A stretch of 64,000 nt of DNA. Source: Branchiostoma lanceolatum. Its lineage: Eukaryota; Chordata; Leptocardii; Amphioxiformes; Branchiostomatidae. Shown here one piece after another: positions 1-10,609 of the stretch (position 1 is the first letter of the stretch; every line of letters begins with the position of its first letter). The stretch spans positions 8,534,501-8,598,500 of the forward strand of contig NC_089724.1 in NCBI RefSeq assembly GCF_035083965.1, written 5' to 3'. A program made the translations under genes and the position numbers. The notes under the pieces were generated by a model, which saw only the letters and a list, made by a program, of their open reading frames with translations, searched no databases and was not told the DNA's origin.

Positions 1-337
1 GTCTGCTAAGCATTGGCCTGTTTCTGCCAGCCTGTCTTTGCAAGCCAATCGAGTTATCGCCGACCCTACATCGGGAGCGAACTAAGCCCATAAAACCACC
101 CCCATCCACCGTGTGCGCTAATCTGCCTGGGCGGGCGGGCGTCACTCCCAGCGCCATAGAGATACCGGGGAGCTCCCGATGGTATGGTTACCCGGCTAAT
201 GCAAGGGTTAACAATGACTTGTGCAAAATCAGGTCTGAAGTAAAACTCGGCCACCTCCAACGACCAGTCCTAACATTAACATAACTGCCGCATGACGCAA
301 TTGAATAACAGGCTGATATCCCTTGCACCCCGTGAGA

Positions 338-344
338 TGAGTCA
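338..344 (+). promoter_or_regulatory. AP-1/NF-E2-type site upstream of the globin gene
   Basis: The heptamer TGAGTCA lies 31 bases before the globin start codon. AP-1/NF-E2 family proteins bind this core, and NF-E2 is a known driver of vertebrate globin genes. The site is so close to the ATG that it may lie in the 5' untranslated region. A seven-base match can occur by chance, so this is only a candidate. The rest of 1-374 shows no coding sequence or clear TATA box that I can support. Confidence 0.25.
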
Positions 345-374
345 GTTGGGCCTTCCTACAGAGACAACGTGAAC

Positions 375-2902
375 ATGTCGACTGACCGGAGCGCTGTCGT
401 GTCCCTGTCGGAGGGAGAGAAGGCCATCATCCGCCGGACTTGGACCGTCGCATCGAAGGACATGGCGGGGAACGGAGCCAACATCCTACTGAAGTCAGTC
501 TTTATTACATGCTTTTTTTTCCGGTTTGTTTGTTTCTGTACCTATCGGTGGACAAATGCTGATACACTCTTTTGACTGAACATAACTTCATCCATATGTG
601 ATATTGGATCACTTCTATATTTGCAACACACAATTTGTACATGTAACCGAATATCATATTTTTTAATAATAATTTTCTTTCCATTCCCAGGATGTTCGAG
701 ATTAATCCGGACACGAAGAAAGTATTCGCCCAATTCCGGGACATTCCGGACAACCAACTCCGGAGCACGCCCCGATTCCGTGCCCATGTGACCCGGGTTA
801 TGGCATCCATCAGTACGGTAGGTGCAGTAGTATACATGATATTCTGTTGTCGACGTGCGTTAAGGCCATTTTGATTTGATTACATGGGTGACATGTTCGC
901 GCGCATCAATTTTCGTCCGTTACAAAAAAGAATCTTAAATCTTGCAAAGCAGCTGCAAAATGAGAAAGTATATTTTGTAGATTGAAAAAGAAAAACGGAA
1001 AACAGACTACTAATGTCGTAGAATGACAAAATCAAAGAAGATGTGAAAGAACGAAAATTAAGGCTCAATCTTTTATTAGGTATACCATACTCTGTGTTTA
1101 TTTTTGTCCACCCTTCCTGACCACTTAGATTTGATCATGAAGGCAACTTTTTTTTTCATTCACACGCTCGCATCAGTTTTGAGGGTCACCAGACAATATC
1201 ATCCTTATAATCAAATCAATATGGCCTTACGGTTGTGTTTGTTAAAATCCATGATTTTCGTTGAAATATCAAAAGACATATATAGTACCCTTCTGCCATG
1301 ACCACACCCGCATGCTTAACTTACATTTTCTTTCAAGAAGCGAAAAAAAGAAAGCGGATCGTCGACATTTCTCACTTTTACGTTGTTAGATATTTCGTTA
1401 TCTCAGTATAATCTTAGTTGATTCTTAAAGAAGAACTAACCCCCATTAACCTTAATCCGCCGGGTTACATAAATCCGCCACTTTGAAAAATAGTCGATTT
1501 GAGAGATCTCTAATGAAGGTGTGCACAGTTTAGATATACAGGAGTGCATTATACTAGGGGACGTTGGGTTGGAGATCTGCTTGGACGTATCTTTGGACAT
1601 ATATCTTTTCAGGGTGGCGGAATTATGTACCCTGGTGGAATTATGTTAGTAGATGTTACATGTACGTGAGCTTTGCCGTATGAAATTGTTTGTTCTGGAC
1701 ATCCGCGACAGCAGTCAATTATCTTTATGTTTAGAAATATCACTTAGGTGAAGTGGTGAAGTCAAAATAAGCTCATGTGTGTTATTTGTTCTTTCACTTT
1801 TTGTTAAAGTGGTGCGATTACTAAACTTTTCGAGCCAGACCATCATCCATAAGACAAAAGGGATTCACACACACAAAAAGAAGTCTATCGTTCCAATTCA
1901 CTAATCACTGCGCCATTGTGTCTGTCCTTGTAGGATAGGTCACAGAACAGACATAACAAAAGAATCCAGAGCTAGTTTGAGTTAGGCCCCTGTCACACAT
2001 TCAGGACCTTCCCGCCACTTTAATTTGCTCCTGACAATTTCTAAAGACTAGAGGGTAACCTCGCCGGCCAACTCTACAGTCTACACTACAAACGCCGGCC
2101 AACTCTACAGTCTACACTACAAATGACCGTGCTCCCGACTAACTCCCAACCATGGTCTGGAGAAGGTCGACGTCGGGATGCTACGGTCGGCTATGTGCGA
2201 CATGAGTTTGATTTGATTTGATTTATTTGACTGTAAAAAAAGTACAGTCAGGGCTACCCAACTAGCCGAAGGCTATTACAAAGGGTTAGCCCTGGGAACA
2301 GTACTAGTATTCAATTTTCAATGTAAGTTCAATATAAACTTTCACAAAGCACGTCAAACACACACAAGTTACACACAGTAGTTACTATCTGTTACCGATC
2401 TAGCAAGATATATATTTGCGACACAACACCATTTCTTTTACCTATTATACAACATTTTTCCTTTCTTCTTAGGTTGTGAGTTCCTTAGACGACCAGGAGG
2501 CTTTGCTTGACTTGTTCAAAGACATCGGCAAAAAGCATCATCCTCCAAGGGTGCCCGCCGAGTATTTCGACGTAAGTTCTTCTGATTATGCATACAATTT
2601 AAAGCATTTTAACTAGCTAGTATGCTAAATTTGAACTGTTTCAGATTTGACGATTCAGTCTGTTACTTGAATGATCTGTTTGCATTCCCAGTCATAACTT
2701 CCCTTACAAGACGGCAGGGTTTTGATGCAGTACCTTTTCTCTCCGCCAGGTTATCGCCGGGGCCATCCTGTGCATGCTGCAGCGGTGCCTGGGTACAGAC
2801 TACACGGCAGAAGTGGACGCAGCGTGGACCAAGCTGTACGGGAGTCTCAGCCGTCATGCCAAGGAAGGTCTGAGGGAGGCCGCCGCCATGAAAGCGCCGT
2901 GA
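375..2902 (+). CDS. globin, four exons, 165 aa
   Basis: Haem-binding oxygen-carrier or sensor protein of the globin family. Exons are 375-493, 691-817, 2473-2571 and 2750-2902, all with GT-AG borders, giving 498 nt in frame. The protein has Trp23 (A12), Phe55 in VFAQF (CD1), His72 in RAHVTRVM (distal, E7) and His104 in GKKHHPPRV (proximal, F8), so the haem pocket is complete. The first intron falls at the classic B12.2 position and the third in the G helix. The second lies in late helix E, after E17, which is not one of the two ancestral globin introns. There is no signal peptide and no N-terminal myristoylation glycine. Start is the first ATG, at 375; the frame is open slightly upstream without another ATG. 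Intron 2 (1655 bp) is filled with repeats. Orthology to a specific vertebrate globin cannot be assigned here. A possible polyadenylation signal AATAAA lies near 3529. Confidence 0.93.
1441..1667. mobile_element. MITE-like repeat, family R1, copy 1
   Basis: Short non-coding element in globin intron 2. Its ends are imperfect inverted repeats: ATCCGCCGGGTTACATAA on the left matches the complement of TATGTACCCTGGTGGAAT on the right. The same sequence occurs at 6811-7024 (opposite orientation) and 37621-37850. Each copy is bordered on one side by a TGTAACATCTACTAA-like string. No reading frame. Family not named. Confidence 0.75.
1985..2300. repeat. dispersed repeats with a 30 bp tandem duplication
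   Basis: The stretch begins with CCCCTGTCACACATTCAGG, and a similar CCCCCGTCACAAAT string recurs at about 30461. A unit of about 30 bases starting GCCGGCCAACTCTACAG is duplicated in tandem near 2063-2123. From about 2205 a TTTGATTTGATTT tail is followed by a segment containing CCAACTAGCC and GGCTATTACAAA, which recurs near 37297-37322. It looks like fragments of two interspersed repeats inside globin intron 2. Confidence 0.55.
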
Positions 2903-2930
2903 AGGGCGACAAGCTCATAGAATTTGGATA

Positions 2931-3165
2931 GCCTCCTTCGCAGACTTCTTGGAGTGGCGGTGTTCATTTTTTTGGGAGAGCGCTGATACGTGATTTTTTA
3001 CACGGGCCAAGGTTCTCTAATGCCAACTTAGGAAGTTTCGCGGCTGATTGAGTTATGCCGCGGAGGGCCTAGGGAGGCGTTCCTTGGTCAGTGTAAAAAA
3101 ATCGCGTATCAGCGCTCCCCCCAAAGAACTAAATGCCACCGCTCCAAGAAGTCTGCGAAGGAGGC
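2931..3165. mobile_element. palindromic MITE with TA target site
   Basis: A 235 bp foldback element with arms of about 80 bp. The left end reads GCCTCCTTCGCAGACTTC and the right end is its complement, GAAGTCTGCGAAGGAGGC. TA flanks both ends (2929-2930 and 3166-3167), which fits a TA duplication of the Tc1/mariner type. It carries no coding capacity and lies 28 bp after the globin stop codon, so it probably sits in the globin 3' untranslated region. Confidence 0.85.
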
Positions 3166-4194
3166 TAAAACTTCGACAATTTCGCGGGAAAAATCATTGA
3201 CGCGTTTTTACATAAAAACAATGCATTACAAGGCAATCTAGTGTTATATTGGGCTCTTGTATTATAGGGATCATCAGAAAATCAAAAGATTATTAGCAAA
3301 ACATTTAAGGTTTTACATATGTATAGTGAACAGCTTTATTGCCTCTCATATTTAAGTCAATGCATAACGGATTGAAAAGAAATTGTGCATTGGGGTAAGC
3401 TGCATATCAATTTCTAGTCCAATCTAGTATGCTAATTTTCTTTGGATGGAGAAATAATGTTAACGGCAGCATGTTAAAGAGCGCTAGCATATTATTGACA
3501 CTACATGCATCATGCTTTCCACTTAAAACAATAAACAATGCATGTATTGCCATCACTTCAAACAGACCATGTCGAGTGTTAGGATAGTAGCAATAGATTA
3601 ATAAAAGTATAAATATCACCCGTACGAGCTCTCATGCGTCTTTACTGTATAGCAAAGCCCTTACCATGAAGCCCTGGGTAGGGCATGGGTTCCCCTGGTG
3701 GACGGAGTACCTGAGAAGGTATGTGCAAATATAGTCCCTCGGGGATGGTCCGGAAAGTTGTGTGCTCGGTGTTTCAATATGGAACCATCAAAATTAGGTA
3801 CACTGTAGATGATGCACAGTGCACAAATATGTCATCAGCAATTATTAAAAGCCCCCAAAAGGCCCAGAGAGCCTGTTATGGAGGCTACTGGTCCCCTTTG
3901 TTTTCGTGATTTCTTAACCATGAATATGGTTATGATGATAAAGACATACGGGCGCATCAAATGATGATAACAAATATCTTAACAGGGAAGTTTTGAAGCG
4001 CACAGAGAGTGTGCTAAAATCGCCAGGTACAGAAAAAAAGTGCAGAAGAAACTTTGAAGAAAGTAAGAAGGAGAAACACCGGACGATGATGTTTCTCAAA
4101 GACAAAGGAAAGAGCGAGACTTGTTATTTGACTTAATAGTACCTAGTCATGAAAAGTATTCATCCGAGTGCAAACATTTTGTTCTGAGTTGGGA

Positions 4195-6480
4195 TCATAA
4201 GTCTGTAGAATACGACCGCCTATGGTATCTATGACATGGTGTCCCTGGTAGTGGCATTTTCAAAATAAAAATCCCACAGGCAAAAGATCAACTAAAACAA
4301 AGCTCTTTACGACGTGAAGGGCCTTCTTTCCTGTTTTTCCTCCATACCAGATGTGCGTTCTGATGTTCTTACAATATGTTCAGACGTCACTTGAAAGAAA
4401 ACATATTTGGGATATTCGATTCTTATCCTTGTCTGTATGGCTCATAATTTCTACAAATCTATTCCCCAGTTTCATGTCAAATTGAACCTAACCCCCCCCC
4501 CCCCCTCCGGTCTTATTGACTTCGCCAAGAAGTCTATGTTTTGATGCTTGTCTGTGTCTGTTAGTGAACAGAATAAGTCGAGAACGCCTGGATGGATTGT
4601 TGTCGTATTTGGTGTGTTGATGTGTATGTGGGAAATCTCAAGATGATTAGATTTTGGGCGAAGTACTTTGCATGATTAACGAGAAAAGTGTAAAAATGTG
4701 TTATATTGTATGAGTGTCTGTGCTGGGTACCAGCTGGCACGTGTTACTGGTGTAGGGGAAGTGTTACTGGTGTAGTAAGGAGATATTCCCATTGGGCCAG
4801 GGGTGTTTGACTGTGAAGGCCTAAAACGTGTTGGCTGGCACAAATTGGCTTCTCACTGACTTTTAGATCTTGATCTTGTGAAATTGCACTGTTCCTCAAG
4901 GCAAGTAGTTACCTTCGCCGAGAAGGTTATGCATAGGGTAGCGTGTGTATGTATAAGAAGACCAGCATAACTCAAGAATGCCTGGATGGGTTGTCTTGAT
5001 ATTTGGTTTGTTGGTAGGTCTTGGTGAGACCTGAAAATGATTAGATTTTGGGCCCCCTAGCGGCTTGTTAAAGTACTGCAGCGGAAATTCCTGTTTTGAT
5101 ATCTCATGTTTTGGATATGCTATGGAACCGACTTTTGAGTGGTAGATAGCTCTTTGGAAAGAGAGTAAAAGGTATCGGTTTGGACACCCTAGCGGCATTT
5201 TCTGGGACTGCAGGAGCAGGTTTTGCTTCAGACTGTGAAAGGGAATAACTCAAGAAGGGCTTGATGGATGGTCATGCTTTTTGCTAAGTGGATAGCTTGA
5301 GTGATGATTTACATGATTTAAAACTAATTATGCAAATCAGTATCTAATTTGCATAACTAATGATGAAAATTGATACATCCTCCAAATTCCATGATAGGAC
5401 TCTCAAACATGTGACATGACCGAGGAAGAGAGAAATAGTAATAAATATCAACTATGCAAATGAAGACCTCTTTTGCATAATTAATGAGAAATACTATAAC
5501 TCTATAACTTACGTGGTGCTTTGCTTGATTGGATGATAATGATGCAAATCAGATTCTAATTTGCATAATTAATGAGGCAATTCAAAAACTCGCTGTGTTC
5601 CATGATATGACTATTCAAATATGCGAATTTGTAACTGAGAAAACTTGATAGATAGAAAATATGCAATTTGTATAATTAATGTTAAACTACTATAATTCCA
5701 TACTAGTTAATGACGGCAATTTCATACTTGTGGCATTTGGAAGTAGTGTGAATGTGAACACCATTGAACCAAATTATGCTAATATGGAGCTTATTTGCAT
5801 AATTGATGATAAATGTTATCATAACCTTCTTTGTTTAGCTCATAGTCATACTTTGGACAACTTATGTTATTTGGGTGAAGACGACCAACTGGTATGATTC
5901 ATAATTGATGAGAAACACTCCTAAGACGTCAGTCATAAAGGTTAAGATCATTTGGAGAAGGTATGAGGTCGTAGAACTCTTGTTTTTCATGTATCTATGA
6001 CACAGTGTCCCTGGTAGCGGCATTTGTAATCTAAAATTCCACAGGCAAAGCATCAACTATGTACAAAGCTCTCTACAACGTGACGATCCTTTTTTCTGTT
6101 TTTTCCCTACACCGGATGTTCTGACGTTCTTACAAGATGTTCAGACGTCATCAGACAGAAATATGTTTGGGATATTCCATTCCTATTGTTTGGCTTATAA
6201 TTTCTACAAATTGCCCCAACGTTTTATTTTAAATTTGCCCTAAACGTCTTCTCAAACATGATATTTGGTAATTGTCGAGGCTATATGTAGAGGATTTTGT
6301 AAAACTTTCTTGCCCCTAACACTCCATCCCGGATGTTCTGACGTTCTTACAAGACGTTAAGACGTCATCAGACAGAAAAATACGCTTGGAATATTCCATT
6401 CTTATTATTCTCATGTATGGCTTATAATTTCTATAAATGTATCCCCAGTTGCAAGTCAAATTGACCCTAACCTCTGCAAT
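4195..6480. repeat. three direct copies of a ~260 bp repeat
   Basis: A segment beginning TATCTATGACA and containing GTGTCCCTGGTAG, then GTTCAGACGTCA, then TTATAATTTCTA occurs at about 4225-4490 and again at 5990-6245, both on the + strand. Its second half recurs at about 6320-6480. The spacing is uneven, so this is probably repeated insertion or segmental duplication, not a satellite. No coding potential is seen. Confidence 0.6.
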
Positions 6481-6810
6481 CCTAAAGATAATATCAAATC
6501 GTTTTCGATGTCGAGGCTATATGAACAGGAACTCGAACTTTCTTGAACCTATAAGTTGTGTCTACTCTACCCCCCTCTATCTACATGGACTAGCCTGACA
6601 AACGGGTTCTGGATGACTCATAGCTCTTCGACGTCTGTGGCATTCAATCGCCAACCCGCAAGGACAGGTTGTTTTTTCTCAATTTTATTTGACCGTCACC
6701 AACTACAGGGACCCACAAAGGTACGTAGTTTAAGTTGTCTTTAAGATACTTTTAGGGAAAAATGCATTTCTTCTGATTTCTTTTTTTTCTGCTGGAAGAA
6801 AAGTAAGAGC

Positions 6811-7024
6811 CTACATGTAACATCTACTAACATGATTCCAACTGGGTGGATAATTCCGCCACCCTGAAAAGATACGTCCCAACAGATCTCCGACCGAACG
6901 TCCCGCAGTATAGTGCACTCCTGTATGTCTAAGCTGTGCATACCTGCTGCACTAGAGACCTCTCAAACCCACTGTTTTTCAAAGTGGCGGATTTATGTAA
7001 CCCGTAGGACTAATCTTAATGGAG
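6811..7024. mobile_element. MITE-like repeat, family R1, copy 2 (inverted)
   Basis: Same element as at 1441-1667, in reverse orientation. GATAATTCCGCCACCCTG on the left pairs with the complement of GTGGCGGATTTATGTAAC on the right. The copy begins with TGTAACATCTACTAACAT, the border string that all three copies share. Non-coding. Confidence 0.75.
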
Positions 7025-8024
7025 GTTATCTGGTAAGGCTAGACGTAAATCCGTTAAATACATTTGTACCGTTTCTCCAAGATGATTGATTATGGATAAT
7101 ATAAAGCATCTCTTCGTTTGGTATATCGCTTTAATCTATCCTGAAAATTGCTAAAAACATGTGCAGTTATATTCTAAGCATTCCAGTGTCATTTCATCAA
7201 TGTGATATGTGATCCACAGCACAATAGAAAATCAATAACTTGACGCTTTCTGTTATATAAGTTATAGAAGAGAAGGCTGTTCTGTTTAGGTACATTTATT
7301 GACATTGCGATATGGCAACATGAAAGGTTGCTTGGCGTGAGGTGGCACCGTATATACCCATTCAATAGAACGCTGTATTCAAGTTGATGGGTAATTAATT
7401 GGCAACACTGTAAACATATGTGATTTGCTGCGAGCCTCTTGTAAACACTTTAAGCATTTAAAGTGGCTGAAACTAGGGAAACGTCAACCTGATTACTGGT
7501 CGATATCTTGGATGAGTGGAATTTAAATGTGTTACGCTACGTGAACACAGGGTTCTGTGGTGTCGTTTCAAAACAGTGCAGTACACTTAAGGTGGTCGTG
7601 CTCAACGTTTATATTTAAGGAGAGAATGCGTCAAAACACTATTTTTCTGTGAACCATGTTTAGTCACGTTTTAACTATGCGTTACAGTTCCAAACCGGTA
7701 GTTATGTTGCCATCGACTCTTGAGTATTGAGGAAATAATGTTGATGAGTAAGCATTTCATTAGCTTCTTACCAGGCCTTCTTACGGGGTTATGTAAATTA
7801 AGTATCGTTCGGCAAAAATAGGGTGAACAATTTGCCAGGAGAGTCAATCCGCGGGAAAGGTATGATTTCCCCAAACTACGCGGGCGAATGAAACCTTAAG
7901 GTGCCGAAGCTCCCCTGGCAAATAATTCTCCCCACAGCCAGTGTAGTTGGTTTGGTACAGAGTAGCATTTTATAGCTACATGGCAGAGAATTACCTCTTT
8001 CATATCAACTGCATACAGGGCATT

Positions 8025-9145
8025 ATGAAGTTCCGAGTGCTGTTCGCCATTATCGTTTTGTCGGCGACGACTTCGGTAATCTCCGGAGCGCCTGTCCGGA
8101 CTTCGGTAATCTCCGGGGCGCCTGTCCGGCCAGGTGGAGACCAGGCTGTAGAGAAGGGGTTCTTTGACAACATCCAGGACAGTTACTGGCAGGCCATGGC
8201 CTTACAGCATCAGCTGGCTCAACTGGCTGAACAGATCCAGGACGCTGATGACGACGGTATGTGTGTGCCTTCAACTCAGAGATCAAAATACATCTGCTAA
8301 TAATGTCACACGGTCTGCGAGCCTAAATGACATTTTCGTCTAGCCTCCATAGCTGGCTCTCTGTGCCTTTTTGGGGGCCGGGGGCTTATAATACACTTTT
8401 GCTGATGACTTCTTTTCGCGTACTGGCTCGTTTGTGCAGCCAGCCCGTAACCATTAGACTTAGTATGGGAGCCCTGGAACTAACTAGGATGACACTATTA
8501 AAGGCTAGACTTCAGAAAAGGTACTGAAAGATAGAATGTAGGTTCCACGGTAATTGAAGCTGTAAATCCGAGATTTTGGCTACGATAGCCTTTGTGTATG
8601 CAGATTTTTTATATCAAAATGTGTAACCTACTCCTGAGTATTCGTGTAGTTTTCCGACCTATGGTTTAGCTTAGTAATATTAATAAGCTTAGTATTAGAA
8701 GCCCTGTAACATCTGCATACCTGTACTTACACCGACAGGGGTAAGTACCGGTATGCAGATGTTACAGGGCAACCAAACCAACTACACTGGCTGAACGTAC
8801 ACTAAAAGTTATTCTGATATGTAGACATCCAGGTAACACGCCAAAAACTCAAGCAAACGAATAAAATTTCTAAACCTTTACCATTTTCAAAATTTCATCC
8901 AGTTGCTGTAATGAGTAACTGTTTATGGCGTATTACCTGGATGTCTACATCAAAATAACTTATTACTATCATTCAAAGGGACAGGGAAATGCATAAAATC
9001 ACTGCAGCGTTCAATCTTTGGTATGAGTGCTTATATCTATAATTCCTTTCACCTTACAGACTCCTCTGAAATGGCACACCTCACTGCGCAATGGCATCAG
9101 CTACAGGCCCAGGCTCAGCTAATCATTGACCAGGTTTACGGATGA
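8025..9145 (+). CDS. small secreted helical protein A, two exons, 105 aa
   Basis: Exons are 8025-8256 and 9060-9145 with GT-AG borders and a phase 1 junction. The protein starts MKFRVLFAIIVLSATTS, a clear signal peptide likely cut near residues 20-23. A 10-residue unit TSVISGAPVR then occurs twice, encoded by a tandem 30 bp duplication (8070-8129). The mature part is acidic and rich in Gln, Ala and Leu, and probably forms amphipathic helices (NIQDSYWQAMALQHQLAQLA, then a short acidic linker, then a second helix). It lacks cysteines, so it is not a disulfide-rich toxin or cytokine. An AATAAA lies at 9263-9268, 118 bp after the stop. Gene B at 52926-53741 has the same exon plan, junction phase and NIQD-Y motif. 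The function is unknown. A lipid-binding (apolipoprotein-like) or peptide-precursor role is only a guess. An ATG 78 bases upstream, in frame, would remove the clean signal peptide. Confidence 0.72.
8701..8770. repeat. 70 bp hairpin in gene A intron
   Basis: Two 30 bp arms (8701-8730 and 8741-8770) are complementary except for one base, with a 10-base spacer. The outer end is GCCCTGTAACATCTGCATAC and its complement. It is followed at once by ACCAAACCAACTACACTGGC, whose complement lies at 7937-7956 at the start of the transcribed region. Probably a small foldback element. Confidence 0.7.
8815..8955. mobile_element. small foldback element with TAGACATCCAGGTAA ends
   Basis: The left end GTAGACATCCAGGTAA and the right end TTACCTGGATGTCTAC are exact complements, followed inward by CACGCC and GGCGTA. 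The same terminal motif recurs near 16968, 17107, 17230, 21923 and 57905, marking a dispersed MITE family. The element lies inside gene A's only intron and has no reading frame. Confidence 0.7.
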
Positions 9146-9149
9146 TGTC

Positions 9150-10609
9150 ATCAACACGAGTCACAGAAAGGCCCCATATTTGGTCTCCCAAACCTGCCAA
9201 TCAGCTCCTGCTACCTGTGCACCTATCAGCGACATTTTCACATCTGCACAACTCTCAATTTTAATAAACAGCAGGAGTGAGGTTCTAAATACTAGACCTG
9301 AGTCAACTCTATTTAACACTATAAAAAGGATCAAATACCAAATTGTAATATTTTCTATTTCCCCACCTAATACTGTAATTTTTGTTTCTTTCACTGCTAC
9401 TTTACGCTCACTGTTTGCACGGTCACCCCTGTACCATGAACGTATTATCACTGTGAAAAACCTGTTGTAATTATTTATGATTCCTTCACACATCTGTTCT
9501 GAACATTACTTGCCCCCACCGTGAAGTTAAAAGTCAGTGAAAATGTCCATTTTCCTTACACCGTGAAATTTTGCTACCATGATAATAAAGTGAATTACAG
9601 TACTGACTGTCTCACTCTACCCTATGAATAAAAACAACACTTCTTGAAACATGGGTTGTCTGAGTTTATAATATTTACTTTTTTGACTGACCTGTGACTT
9701 GTACGATGACATCACTACATAGCAGTGACCAATAAGGCAGGTGACATGTATTATGGCTATTCCATTCAAAAAGTGCAGGGGAAGGAAACACTCTTTAAAC
9801 TCATATCACTTTGTCATTTCTCCATAAACTTTTTAAATGGAATATCCCTAAATCAAATGCTATATAAATTCTACTACATGTACCTCTATTGCCAGCTTTC
9901 CTCAAGTCACGTGGATGGTTTCAAATCAGAATAAGATGAAATTCTACTTCCATTAAATATGAATAAACTGCTGAGAAATACGTTACCACAATCCAGAATT
10001 TCAGATGTTGACAACATGGCCTAGTTACATTATCTCACATGTCTTGCAAGACAACTGCAGCAAGTCTTCCCACTATGTCGTAGAATGAAGCCAGTCATAA
10101 TTTTTGCACAGAGAAGACTTGATTTGTAATAATGGGACTATGATTCTGCACATTGAAAGTGAGTTGAATTTACAACTATGAGACCATAAATGTTACAGTT
10201 ATCATAAATTCTATTAAACATGTATAGAGCACCTGCACCACTCATTTATGCAGGGAGATTTTATACCTAATTTTAATCAAGTCAATCAAGATATCAATGC
10301 CGAGTATACAAAATAAGAAAAACTAATAGTACATATCAAGCATAGAATTGCATCTTTTTGAACTAAGTTAAACACCAAGCATTGATGCTTTTGCTTAACC
10401 GATTTGTATGCGGCAAAGCTAAATTTTCGTAATTTCCAAGTCAAGACACTTTTTGAGCTATCAATGTGTCATCAATATTCATTGTTGAAAAGTACCCATC
10501 AAAAATGAGTTTTGATCCTCCAAAAGCCACAGAGACAAATTGCTGTGACTACACACTACATACTTTTACAAAAAGTGTACAAAGGTTGAGAGAAGTCAGT
10601 TGAACAGTG
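9150..10609. other. spacer and FNBP4 3' flank with a dispersed repeat
   Basis: No gene is supported here apart from likely 3' untranslated DNA. A dispersed repeat at about 9370-9600 (containing CACGGTCACCCCTGTACC and CCATTTTCCTTACACCGTG) recurs at about 20650-20890 in the same orientation. The rest (9610-10600) is AT-rich, with nothing recognisable. Confidence 0.5.

Larger units (their letters stand above)
3166..7936. other. gene-free spacer rich in repeats
   Basis: No coding exon chain is supported between the globin gene and secreted gene A. The only open frames are short, without splice logic or recognisable motifs. The interval holds a three-copy direct repeat (4195-6480), a lancelet-like dispersed repeat with CCGAGAAGGTTATG (about 4515-5260), an AT-rich block with repeated ATGCAAAT and TTTGCATAATTAATG strings (about 5300-5900), a 16-base C run near 4492, and R1 copy 2 (6811-7024). 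The stretch 7030-7930 shows nothing recognisable. Confidence 0.6.

Noticed and set aside
505-837. - strand frames over globin exons 1-2
   Set aside because: Antisense shadow. The + strand exons contain all key globin residues.
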